Translations under genes and position numbers: made by a program
The notes under the pieces: model-generated
Database searches by the model: none
What the model saw: the letters and a program-made list of their open reading frames with translations, nothing else
Told to the model about the DNA's origin: nothing
Source of the DNA: Lunularia cruciata
Lineage: Eukaryota > Streptophyta > Marchantiopsida > Lunulariales > Lunulariaceae
NCBI GenBank assembly: GCA_948567375.1
Contig: OX419756.1
Coordinates: 39,136,333 to 39,200,332, forward strand
Length of the DNA stretch: 64,000 bases
Direction of reading: 5' to 3'
Part shown: piece after piece, positions 1-10,499 of the stretch
Numbering within the stretch: position 1 is the stretch's first letter
Layout of the letters: every line of letters starts with the position of its first letter

Positions 1-963
1 TGCTAAGATGGTGGTACATAATTCTATGACATTTGGGATCCATAATTTACCATCATGAAAAGTGAGTCCTTGGTTGTTGGTGATGCCTTTGGATGATAGA
101 GCTACTACAATCTAGGGATCTATTTTTGTAGCAGCTAGAATCTTTGACCAGAATTTAGGGTTTAGGGTTTAGGGTTTGTCTTGACCTCTATCACCAAATT
201 GTTTGCCATTGGCATTTTGGTGAATGCATTTTCAAGTTGCTTCTTGCCTTCCACGTAGGTGATTGTCATGTTGAATTATTCTTGCCATACTACCCACCAA
301 ATCTAATAACAAGATAGATCTTTTTGTGTCTTGAGGTAGACTAGAGGTTTATGGTTTGTCTCCACTACAAATGCATTCTTGCCAAGATAATGCTTTGAAT
401 GCTTGGTTGCAAGAACAATGTCCAACTCTTCTTGCTCTATGGTGTGATAATTATGTTTTGTTGGTAATAGCTTTCAAGAGAAGCATGCAATTGGATGCCA
501 CTCATCATGCCGCTCCTATTGTAAGATTGCTCCTATTGCTACGCTTGATGCAGCACTAGCCAATTTGATTGGACATTTTGGGTCATACCATTTCAAGATT
601 GGTGCATGTAGCAAGGTGTCTTTCAATCTTGAAAGGCCAACTCCTATGCGATTCCCATGTCCACTTCTTCTCCTTGCCAAGTATTGATGTTAAAGGTTAT
701 GCCACCTTAGAGAAGTCCTTGACAAACCAACGATAGAACCCTGTCAACTTCAAGAAGCTCTTGAGGTTGACAGGGTTGAGTCTGATCTTCTAGAGTGCTC
801 CATTTTTGAATGACCTCTATTTTATTTGTTAATACTTGGATATCCTCTACACTTACTCTATGCTCCAAGTAGTCTACTTCAGACTTGCCAAACTTGTATT
901 TTGAGATTTTGGGATACAAGTGATTCTATCTTAAAATCTAGAGGACATCAAGTAGATGTTGTT
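1..963 (-). pseudogene. Element A pol fragment: end of reverse transcriptase and RNase H
   Basis: On the minus strand, 707-919 reads as the end of a gypsy RT (KSEVDYLEHRVS, the counterpart of the family's SE-x-DYLGH-x-VS motif). Positions 1-650 continue into degenerate RNase H. The RT part at 6453-6681 is its upstream continuation; F1-1 lies between them. Broken fossil. Confidence 0.7.
154..177 (+). repeat. Interstitial telomere-type repeat, (TTTAGGG)3
   Basis: Three perfect TTTAGGG units followed by TTT lie inside the RNase H part of element A. This is the standard plant telomere unit. Read on the minus strand the same bases contain AAACCCTAA telo-box sequences. With only three units it may be chance or a small slippage product. 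Confidence 0.8.
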
Positions 964-1340
964 TGTAACAATATGGAGTTTAGCGACAAATTTAGTCGGG
1001 CTTACGAAGTAGCACATAAGACAAAATAGCCTCGAATATCCCCAAAGTATCTAGGAAGCTTAGCTTGCACCTCAAGTAAGTAGCTTCTAGAAGGAAGCTT
1101 CTAGAAGCTTCCAACTAGCTTAGCTTGCATGCCAAGTAGGCGGCTTCTAGAAGGAATCTTCTTGAGAAGTTTCCTAGTTAACTTGGAAAGCGGCTTGAGG
1201 AAGCTTCTCAAGGGCCTTGTATGCTACCTATAAATACCAAAGCCAAAGCTCATGCTAGGCATTCGGAGTTTTCCCTCATTCAAGTGTCCCAATGTGAGTT
1301 TCCATTCTCCTATCTCTCTCCTCGGATTTGGTCTTTTACA
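964..1340 (+). repeat. F1-1 5' LTR
   Basis: A 377-bp direct repeat beginning TGTAACAATATGG and ending CTTTTACA. It is the same sequence as 6073-6447 and is related to the LTRs at 24370, 28924, 29926, 40969 and 46179. U3 holds stacked heat-shock-element motifs and a TATAAATA box at 1229-1236. Confidence 0.95.
1080..1236 (+). promoter_or_regulatory. F1-1 LTR promoter: heat-shock-element array and TATA box
   Basis: Positions 1093-1112 read GGAAGCTTCTAGAAGCTTCC, a perfect 20-bp palindrome made of GAA-gc-TTC-ta-GAA-gc-TTC. This is four alternating units with 2-bp spacing, the classic binding pattern for heat-shock transcription factors. Further TTCtaGAA and GAA/TTC pairs lie on either side (about 1083-1215), and TATAAATA follows at 1229-1236. 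The motif match is read directly; the heat response is inferred, by analogy with the heat-activated copia element ONSEN of Arabidopsis. Confidence 0.6.
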
Positions 1341-1341
1341 T

Positions 1342-1353
1342 TGGTATCAGAGC
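1342..1353 (+). other. F1-1 primer-binding site (initiator tRNA-Met)
   Basis: TGGTATCAGAGC starts one base after the 5' LTR. It is an exact 12-base match to the usual plant primer-binding site complementary to the 3' end of initiator tRNA-Met. Confidence 0.95.
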
Positions 1354-1594
1354 AGGAATGGGATGGATGGAATTTATGGACCACCAAATCCACTTCCACC
1401 AAACCATTGGGATTTTTGTATCCAGATACTACCCAAGCATCGTTTCACATAGTTCATCACCTCAAACTTTGGACAAGATTTTTTGCATATGATAACCATA
1501 TCTTAGGAACCCTTGGTACTTCCGGTTGTAACTTATGGAGAACGGTGGACGTGCTGTTTCTATGTGTTAATAAATTAGATAGATTGGGAGTGGT

Positions 1595-4500
1595 GTGATA
1601 GAGGAGCAACCATGGCGGCAATACCTGATGTTATCCTTGCTATGCAACAACAAATCAAGCACCTTACTCGATTGTTGGATGAATGAGATCTTTGACGACA
1701 AGAGCAGGTGGAGAGAGTACCAATCCGAGAAGGAGAAGATCAGATCAGATTCTCTAAACCCAAGGTATTTGAAGGCAAGAATCTCCTAGGTGCAATGGAG
1801 AATTTTGTGTCTGATTGTGAATGTTATTTTGAAGCTACCAATCTACAAGACGAGCAAAAACAGATTCTTTTGGCTTCTAGCCAATTGGATGGAGTAGCAA
1901 AGCTATGGTGGAGATTCCGAGTGGAGCGAGACAAACGACAAATGGTTACACCAACCTTGACATGGGCAGAATTCAAGAGCGCAATAATTAGTTGGTTCCA
2001 AGCTATAAATGCCACATGAGCTACACGGGATAAGTTGGCAGAGTTGAAACAAGTCGGCTCTGTAAGAAGTTACATCACGCAGTTCCAAAACACCATCATG
2101 CAAATTCCAAATATATTGGAAGGTGAAGATGTGGATCAATTTTTGAGGGGCTTGAAGGTGAGAACCAAATTAGAGGTAACCATGCAAGAGCCATAACACT
2201 TGGAGGAAGCCATGCGGTTGGCCAAACATTTTGATTCCTTGGTGGTAACAACTTAGTCTTGACCTTGACCTCCACAAAGCCTACCAATACACTACACACA
2301 AGTGGAGGAGCCAACACCAATGGAGATTGATGCAATTCAAAAAAGACCACTTGGCACAACAGATAGGGAGAAACAATGACAAAATGGTGGTTGTTTTTAT
2401 TGTCGCCAGTTGAGGCATTGCATGACTGAATGTCCACTCAAGAATGGACGACCTCACCAAGTTGCCCAAGTGGAGGTTGTGGAGCGGAATGATCAAGGAA
2501 AAAAGGAATCCCAATAGGAGATTTCAAGCCGCCTATTGGGAGCTTGATTAGTTCCAATGGGATTGAAGGCTTGACCTATGCAAGTTTGCTTCACTTGCAA
2601 GGTATGATATCTAATCGGGATTATAGGATTTTGGTTGATTTTGGAAGTTCAGAGAATTGCATGTCTATGAAAGTAGCAAAGGAATTGGGTATTCCTATCA
2701 AACCAGTGATTGGAAGTAGTTTGATGATGGCGGATGGTAGAAAGGGTTCTGCATTCCGCACCTCGCATCCTGTTACCTTCAAGATTGGAAAGGAGTGTTT
2801 GGAGTGTATGAGGTTTGTAGTGGCACCTCTACACTATGATATCATTCTGGGTCTACCTTGGCTTGAATGTCATAAGGTTCAATTTGATTGGACCCGATGC
2901 CAAATTCAAGTACAACACCAGGGTAAGAATTTCTGATTAGGTTGTCTGGCACCTCTGAGTAAGACACCTAAGAATAGTCAATCCCAAGATGGGAAGTTTG
3001 TCAAGAAGGTAACCATAGAGCGAACCTTGAAGGAAGTGGAGTCCCAAGATGGGAAGTTTGCCAAGAAGGCAACCATGGAGCAAGGTTGGAAGAGAGATGA
3101 GTCCTTAGAAGGGAAGTTAGTTAGTAAAGCAACCATAGAGCAAGCTTTAGAGGAAGATATGTCTATATTTGCAGTGTGGATCAAGCCGATTGCACAAGAC
3201 CAATTTGTGGAGGACCGAGAGCCTCATCAAATAATGGTTGATTGGATAGTTAAGGAGTTTGCGGACGTGTTTCCAGATGATCTACCAAAGGGATTACCAT
3301 CCGATCGAGGTATGCCTTTCAAGATTGAGTTATTGCCAAGGAGTACTCCAATGAGTAGACCGATCTATCGGCTCTCACCAAAGGAGTTGAAGGAGTTGCA
3401 AACAACACTTACAAAGTTGTTGGAGAAGGACTTCATACGACATAGTACCTCTCCTTGGGGAGCACCGGTACTATTTGTTCCAAAGAAGGATGGAGGACTT
3501 TGTTTTTGTATTGATTATCGTGGGCTCAATAAGCAAACCGTGAAGAATGCATATCCCTTGCCTCAGATCAATGACTTCCTTGATCAACTAAGTGGAGCAC
3601 GTTACTTTTCCAAGTTGGATCTTTGCAGTGGCTATTGGCAAATTCCGATTGATAGAGAGGATGTGCAAAAGACTGCCTTTTGCACAAGGTATGGGCATTT
3701 CAAGTGGAGAGTTTTACCTTTCGGACTCATTAATGCTCCAGTAGTCTTCATGGATCAGATGCATCAAGTGTTGGATGAACTATTGGATCGGTCAGTGGTG
3801 GTGTTCTTGGATGATATCTTAATCTATAGCAAGATAGAGGCAAAACACGTGAATCATGTGCAAGAAGTCCTAAGACGACTACAACAATGGAAATTTTACT
3901 ACAAGAAGTCAAAGTGTGCCTTTTGGCAGAAGGAGGTTACCTTCTTGGGTCATAAGATCTCCTCAGAGGGGATCAAGATGGAAGAAGAGAAGATCAAGGC
4001 CATTACTAATTGGCCTACCCCAAAAGATGCTACAGAAGTATGAGCATTCAATAGATTGGCCAATTTTTACCGGCGGTTCATCTACTATTATGCTCATGTG
4101 GCTGCACCATTGACTGACCTCTTGGGAAAGAACTTGAGCTTCTAGTGGAACACCAAGCATGAAGAAGCATTCTAGAAGTTGAAACATATGGTGTCTTCAA
4201 GACCCATTCTTCAACCATATGATCCTCAACTACCTTGTGTGGTTGATTTTGATGCTTCTAACTTTGCAATTGGAGCGGTGTTCCAACAAGAATTCCCAGA
4301 TGGACTACATCCCATTGCCTTTGTGTCTCGCCAACTAAATACAGCTGAAAAAAATTACTCTGCTCAAGATTAGGAACAACTTGCAATGGTATATCCCACC
4401 AAGGTATGGAGACATTATCTCTTGGGGAAAGAAGTGATCATGCGAACTGATCATAAGCCATTGTTGCAGACCTTACACTTGGAGCACATGAAGAGTCAAC

Positions 4501-6010
4501 ATTGTTGATGGGAAGAGCAACTCCAATTGTTTGACATCAAACTTGAGTACAAACCAGGTCTGTTCCATGTCATCCTTGATGCTCTATCAAGACGACTTGA
4601 TTTGAAGTCTCTTCTTCTCATCGTGGCAGCAATTACGACGGTGTCAATTGACCCCAAGATCCATAATGAGTTTCAGTTAGCTCTACAACAAGATCCCTTC
4701 TTCCAAATGGTACATGGTTGTCTAACAACAGCTTAGAAGGAGTACAACACCTTCTCCTTCAAGGAAAGCCTTCAAATCCATGCGGACCAATCTATTTTCC
4801 AGCCAAAGGTGATCTTCAACTTGTCCGCCTTCAAGAAGCCCATGATTTACCCATTGCTGGTCACATGGATGTGGACAAGACCTTGGGTACCCTCCAATGT
4901 CAATGATGGTGGCCCAACATGACACAAGATGTTCAAGAATTTGTCTGATCGTGTGAGAGTTGCCAACGTAACAAGGCCAGCAACCAGAAGCCGAGGGGAC
5001 TCCTTCAACCGCTTGCCATTCCATCAGCTCGCTGGGAGCATGTGAGCTTGGATCTCATCACATCCTTGCCAAAGACAAAACAAGGACACATCGCCATTGC
5101 GGTGTTTGTGGATAAGCTTAGTAAGCAAATCCACTTGGCACCAACCTATGATACCGTGGATACTCCAACCTTAGCGTAAATCTACTTCGACAATGTCTTC
5201 AAGCATCATGGGATGCCATGCGTACTCATCTCTGACTATGATCCTCAATTTACCAAGAAGTTTTGGAAAGCACTCTTTCAGATACTCGCGCCAAGCTTGC
5301 TTTGTCCACGGCCTATCATCCTCAAATGGATGGCAAATCGAATGTGCAAATCGTACATTGGAGGATATATTGCGTGCCTTTGTCAATGTCTACCATACCA
5401 ATTGGGATGAATGTCTTGCCGCTGTAGAATTCACCTACAACAATTCCAAATAGGCAAGCACCAGATTCTCTCCTTTCTTTCTCAATTTTGGCCAAGATTT
5501 GCCTGCTCCAAATTCTCTTCTTGCTCCCCCTCCATCTCAAGTTCCTCATACTTCCACATTCTTGACCACTATATCCCAATCTCTCCAACAAGCCAAGTCT
5601 CACCTCCTTGTTGCTCAGAGTCGCTAAAAGCAATATGTGGACCACCATCATCGTGATCTCACCTTTGAAGTTGGTGATAAAGTCATACTATCCTCCAGTA
5701 ACCTCCTTCTCCCACTTGATACCCAAGTTTGTAAACTTGCCCCTAATTGGATAGGACCCTTTGATATCACCCAAATTGTCTCTCATGTTTCTTACCGACT
5801 TGCCTTGCCTTGTCACATGCATATCCATCTTGTCTTTCATGTTTCCAAGTTGAAACCCTTTGCTACTAACCCCTCTTTCTTTTCCTCTTGAGTCCAACCT
5901 CCCCCTCTTCTTGTCCCTATCAATGATCATGGGAGTACAAAGTTGATTGTATCCTTGCGCGTCGCCATATTCAACAAGGCCTCTTTCTCACCTCCAGAAT
6001 GCACAGACGG
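1595..6010 (+). pseudogene. F1-1 gag-pol remnant
   Basis: Domains in order: gag capsid region about 1700-2020 (YFEATNLQDEQK, LWWRFRVE), CCHC knuckle 2392-2433 (CFYCRQLRHCMTEC), aspartic protease about 2600-2900 (ILVDFGSS, IILGLPWLE), reverse transcriptase about 3240-4043 (FSKLDLCSGYWQIPI, VVVFLDDILIYSK), RNase H about 4180-4520 (VDFDASNFAIGAV), integrase about 4790-5460, and a C-terminal region about 5640-5900 (GPFDITQIVSHVSYRLALP). The remains past 5930 match the chromodomain area better seen in the copy at 24370. Several breaks; not functional as it stands. Confidence 0.9.
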
Positions 6011-6072
6011 CCATCCAGGAATTTGAAGCTTCACTGGCAATGAGGATGTCACCAACTAGCGGCTGGGGAATA

Positions 6073-6447
6073 TGTAACAATATGGAGTTTAGCTATGAAG
6101 TTAGTCGGGCTTACAAGGTAGCACATAAGACAAAGTAGCCTAGAATATTTCAGAAGTATCTAGGAAGCTTAGCTTGCACCTCAAGTAAGTAGCTTCTAGA
6201 AGCTTCTAACTAGCTTAGCTTGCATGCCAAGTAGGCGGCTTCTAGAAGGAAGCTTCTTGAGAGGCTTCCTAGTTAACTTGGCTTGCACTCTAGAAAGCGG
6301 CTTGAGGAAGCTTCTCAAGGGCCTTGTATGCTACCTATAAACACCAAAGCCAAAGCTCATGCTAGGCATTTGGAGTTTTCCCTCATTCAAGTGTCCCAAT
6401 GTGAGTTTCTATTCTCCTTTTTCTCTCCTCGGATTCGGTCTTTTATA
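6073..6447 (+). repeat. F1-1 3' LTR
   Basis: Partner of 964-1340, preceded by a purine-rich tract (GGCTGGGGAATA, 6061-6072). It keeps a three-unit heat-shock element at 6194-6206 (TTCtaGAAgcTTC). It is followed immediately by the target duplication TTGTT. Confidence 0.95.
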
Positions 6448-6452
6448 TTGTT

Positions 6453-8349
6453 TGTGGTCCTTCATTGTCCTACTATATACTAAGATATCATCTAGGAAAA
6501 CAATAATAGACTTATCCAAATATGGCCAAAATATGTCATTCATCAGACTCATGAAAGTGGTAGGTGCATTGGTGAGGCCGAATGACATCACAAGGTACTC
6601 AAATTGGCCATACTTGGTTTGAAAGGCAATTTTGAATACATCTTCCTTTGCAATCCGGATTTGATTGTAACCGCTCCACAAGTCTAGTTTGGTGAAGTAT
6701 CTTGCTCATTGAGTTGATCAAATAGGTCGTCCATGTAGGGTAATGGATTATTCTTCATTATTTGTTGATTGAGACCACAATAGTCAATGCACATGCACAT
6801 TGTATCGTCTTTCTTCTTCAAAAACAAGACAAGAGCCCCTTATGGTGATACATTGGGTTAGATAAACCCCTTTTGCAACATATCCTCAATTTGAGACTTA
6901 CACTCCTCCAACTCTTGAGGTGATAGACAATATAAGGCCTTACAAGGAGGTGTCTTCCCCAAAAGTATCTCAATTTTATGATCTAATTTTACTCTCCTTT
7001 TTGGTGGTAATCTTGCAGGTAGATCATCTAGGAAGACATCTTGAAACTCATTTACCGCATCCTTCAATTTCTTAAGAATTTGTCTATTGAGTTTGGCACT
7101 CTAGACTTCTCTTATTAAATCCATGAACATCTATTTGTCTTATAGATAGCTGTTGTTCCTATGAAATAGAGAGGCAATTTCTGCCTATTTGCTATTTCTC
7201 TAACCCCAATGATTGTCCATTGGTAGGTGCTCACTACTTTCTTCCTCCAATCTACCATAGGGTTGTATTGCTCTATCCAAAGTATGCCTAAGATTGCACC
7301 ATAATGAGTTAATTGTGTCACCCACCACTCAATTGCTTCTTGATATTCTCCTACAGAGAGTGTTACCCTTCTGGATAACGACTCAATCTTCTTTGTTTGC
7401 CCATTAGGTAACTCTACTCTTTTCTCTCATCTATCTCTAGATCCATCTCCAATTTTATTGCAATAAAGCAAGATAAGAAATTCTTTGTTGCTCTAGGTTC
7501 TATCAATATTCTCACTGATTGCCTTCTAGAACCCCATTCATGACAATCAATTGTGAGTTTTCATGTCTAGATCTTTGTGCACTCATCTTTGTCCTCCCCT
7601 CGCTTGTCCACATCCCTATTGAGCTAGTAAGGCTGCAAGGTACCTTTATTGGCAATCTTTGTTGTCCAAGGTGATTTCTACTTCCTCTTCCTCTATGCGT
7701 CACTCCATGTTGTTCAAAGATAGCTTGTATGGAGACCAAGGGCCTCTAGGGAGACGAGCATGACAGTTGATGGAGATGTGCTTAATACGGCCACAATTGT
7801 AGCGACAACATTGTTCTTATCAAGTTCCTTCTCCTTGTGGGACTCCATCTCTCCCTTCTTCCACCCGTCCCCGCTCTCCTTGAAGCAGTCATGCTTCTCT
7901 ATCTCAAAACCAAAGGTTACCAATTCCTTAGGTGTTGGTCCACCCATGTGTAGCATTTCTGCCCAATAGTGTTGAGACGGAACTACTCCCTTCACCTCCT
8001 CCAAGTGCTCATGCTATTTTTTGAGCACAAGCAATGGCTTCAAATATAGTGCAGGATTTTGTACCATGACTTCTTGGCAAATCTTGTCGTTCAACCCTTG
8101 TTTGAAATTGTCTAGAGCCTCTACTAGACTCATGTTAGTTATTGTGACTTGCAGATCCAAAAATGCTTCCATGTACTCTTGTACAATATTCTTTTGTTTC
8201 AATCCCATAGTCAGATTCAAGCAATCTGCACAAAATCCATAGACTAGAAATTCTTCAAAAGTCCTTTCATTGCTGTCCAAGTGACTTCCCTTCGTTCTGC
8301 CAACATTGATCGTTCCCAAGTATCATACCATGTGAGTGCTTTATTAGTT
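6453..8349 (-). pseudogene. Element A gag end, protease and reverse transcriptase
   Basis: On the minus strand, from 8349 leftward: a gag segment (NKALTWYDTWERSML and the following helix-rich part to 8014), a knuckle-like cysteine cluster near 7800-7760, a protease C-terminal segment (YGAILGILWIEQYNPMVDWRKK, 7115-7321), the pre-RT segment (EFQDVFLDDLPARLPPKR, 6858-7067) and the RT core ([36 protein letters not shown], 6453-6681). Broken fossil. The order fits a Ty3/gypsy element. Confidence 0.85.
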
Positions 8350-8941
8350 TGTAACACCCATTTGTGCATGTGTGTGGTATTATGATATTTAGCTTGGTAT
8401 TACAAATACTTGAGAGATATTATTTATAAGATGAGCACCACTATTTTGGATTCTAATGTATTGACTTAGTATTATTCTTAGGTGTTTGGCTTTGAGGAAA
8501 GAGTTGAGAACTCATGGCCTGCAAGCCTTTTTGTTTTGGATTTTTCTATAGTCCAAGGATAGCACATGTGAAGGAATCCTTGACTTAGTGGGTCAAGATA
8601 AAATCATATGTTTAGTGGAATATACCCATGTGGATGGATATTCTTTTATACTTTTTGACTTTATTTGACTTTTAGCCTAGTAACTTGAGTTAATCCAATA
8701 ATTAGTAACTTTGGTGTGTGACTATTTCACAAGTATATAAACTAGGGGTGAGGAGGTACTCATCATCCTTTCATTTGTAACTATCTCTCTCTCATTGAGT
8801 TCTTTAGTGAGCTATGTCTTGAGTCTTGGAGTGTAAATGTTGGAGGAGTATGATTGAGTTGAGGTTCTTTGTCCTTTTAGTCCATGGTGACCATAATAAC
8901 CATCAAAGGTTCATCTTGAGTGAGAGATAGACTAGCTCACG
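8350..8941 (+). repeat. Element T 5' LTR
   Basis: A 592-bp direct repeat with a TATATAA box at 8734-8740. It is about 97 bp shorter than its partner at 15088. Confidence 0.9.
8734..8740 (+). promoter_or_regulatory. TATA box in element T LTR
   Basis: TATATAA sits about 210 bp before the LTR end. The same motif occurs at 15568-15574 in the 3' LTR. Confidence 0.5.
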
Positions 8942-8945
8942 TTTT

Positions 8946-8962
8946 TGGTTCCCTTGCCAGGA
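8946..8962 (+). other. Element T primer-binding site (tRNA-Asp-like type)
   Basis: TGGTTCCCTTGCCAGGA follows the 5' LTR after a few T residues. It resembles the TGGCGCCGTTGCCGGGGA site of Athila/Tat elements with several substitutions. The tRNA assignment is from memory of that lineage. Confidence 0.55.
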
Positions 8963-10499
8963 CCTCTCTAGAAGGCAAGATAATGTTTTGCGTACAATTT
9001 TATATCAGACAGAATGAGGCTATGAGAGCTCACTTGGAGAGAATATTGGGGGAGGAGAAGTCTGAACTTATGTTAGAGAAATTGGATCTATTTTTATACC
9101 CTATAGTTCATTATGATATCTTTGAGGTGATTTTGTATATCTTGTACACATGAGAGAATTTAGAGAGATTGTGTGAGGTGGATCGTAGATTTGGGGATGA
9201 AGATGATTTTGGGCAATATCTCAAGTTTGAGATCTGGATTTGAAATTTCTACACATGATAGCTTAGGTTATTCTTTAGTTAGAACACTTAAAATTATTAT
9301 GAGAGCTGCTATGCGCATTGGGCTAGAATTTTTGAAAGTTGATAGGGTAAATTGCTCTTGCAATTGTATGCTCACTAGAAAGTTGTATAGAGTCTATCAT
9401 TTCTTCAATTTTCAATGGATTGTTGTAAAATTTTCCAAGAAAATTTATTGCATTGTATTCTACCTGTTGACACAAAAATTAGAGAGAGATAAGTGTTGCA
9501 TAGGGCGTTATGAGTTTTTAAAGTGAAGGGGGTTGTTTTTAGACCAAATCTGAAATATGTGTGTTGGATAGAAAGATGCCTAGGCCAAATGGTTCAATGA
9601 AAAGATTTGAAATTTTGCAAACAAAGAGAAATGGGAGTTGTAATCAAGTGTGAAAAATTTCAGAGGATTTCAAGATACCCGTTGAGAGATTTGAGTGATA
9701 TTGTGAAAAAGTATCAATTTTGCAAAGTTGAGATCTCATGCATGAGGAGTTTGAGAGCAACAAAAAGTATGTTTGCGTGTTTAGATTCATCTTGGGAACA
9801 TGGAGGGTCATCAAGAGTGGAAATTGAGACTATGCAAGGTTCTCCAAGGGTTTGAGGTGATTGTAGGGGTGGACTTGAGGAAAAGAGAGTTTAAAATAGA
9901 ATTTGAAAAGAGTGTTGAGAGGATCCAAAGACCTACACCACTTGGAGGAAAGAGTGAGTCTAAGTGCTTTTTTATGTGGAGAGAAGGAACATAAGGCAAG
10001 TTCTTGTCTATTGACCTTTGAGAGCAAAAGATTGAGAGAAAGGAGAGAATTACCTCACTTGGGTTAGCATGTTGGACCTCCTTCACCAAGACTGGGAGGG
10101 AGAAGATCTAAGACCAAAGAGTTGTATGAGGTTTGTGGAGTGGAAGGACTTCCAAAAAGACATGAGTGTAGTGGAGTAAAAGCACTTTTGGAGACTTTGG
10201 TGAAGGATTTTAGAGAGAGTCTTAGTAGAACTACAAAAATACTATCACCTTCATCAGCTAATTCTCAAGATTAATGATGGAGATAATCTTTCAACTTATG
10301 GATAAACTATCCATGGAGGTTTGATTAATATGCACTCTAGGATTTGATGTTGATATAGAAATTTTGGAACAACCCGAAACTTTTGTGTTCCCTAGGGTGG
10401 ATTACTCTCAAATGATGTTAGTCATGTACATACTCTATTAGTTATATAATGAGAGAAAAGAAAAGAGAAAAAGAAAAATTGAGAGAAAAGAAAGATAGT

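Larger units (their letters stand above)
964..6447 (+). mobile_element. F1-1: complete-looking Ty3/gypsy chromovirus copy nested in element A
   Basis: Both LTRs (964-1340 and 6073-6447) run from TG to CA or TA and are flanked by a perfect 5-bp target duplication TTGTT (959-963 and 6448-6452). Inside are a tRNA-Met primer site, gag with a CCHC knuckle, protease, RT, RNase H, integrase and a purine-rich tract before the 3' LTR. By eye the LTRs differ at roughly 5-6 % of positions, fewer than in the other F1 copies, so this is the youngest of the three. The coding region is broken several times. It splits the RT of element A. Confidence 0.95.

Noticed and set aside
8920-9526. Open frames in the leader of element T as a possible extra gene
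   Set aside because: They start inside the LTR or have no recognisable domain; best seen as retroelement leader.
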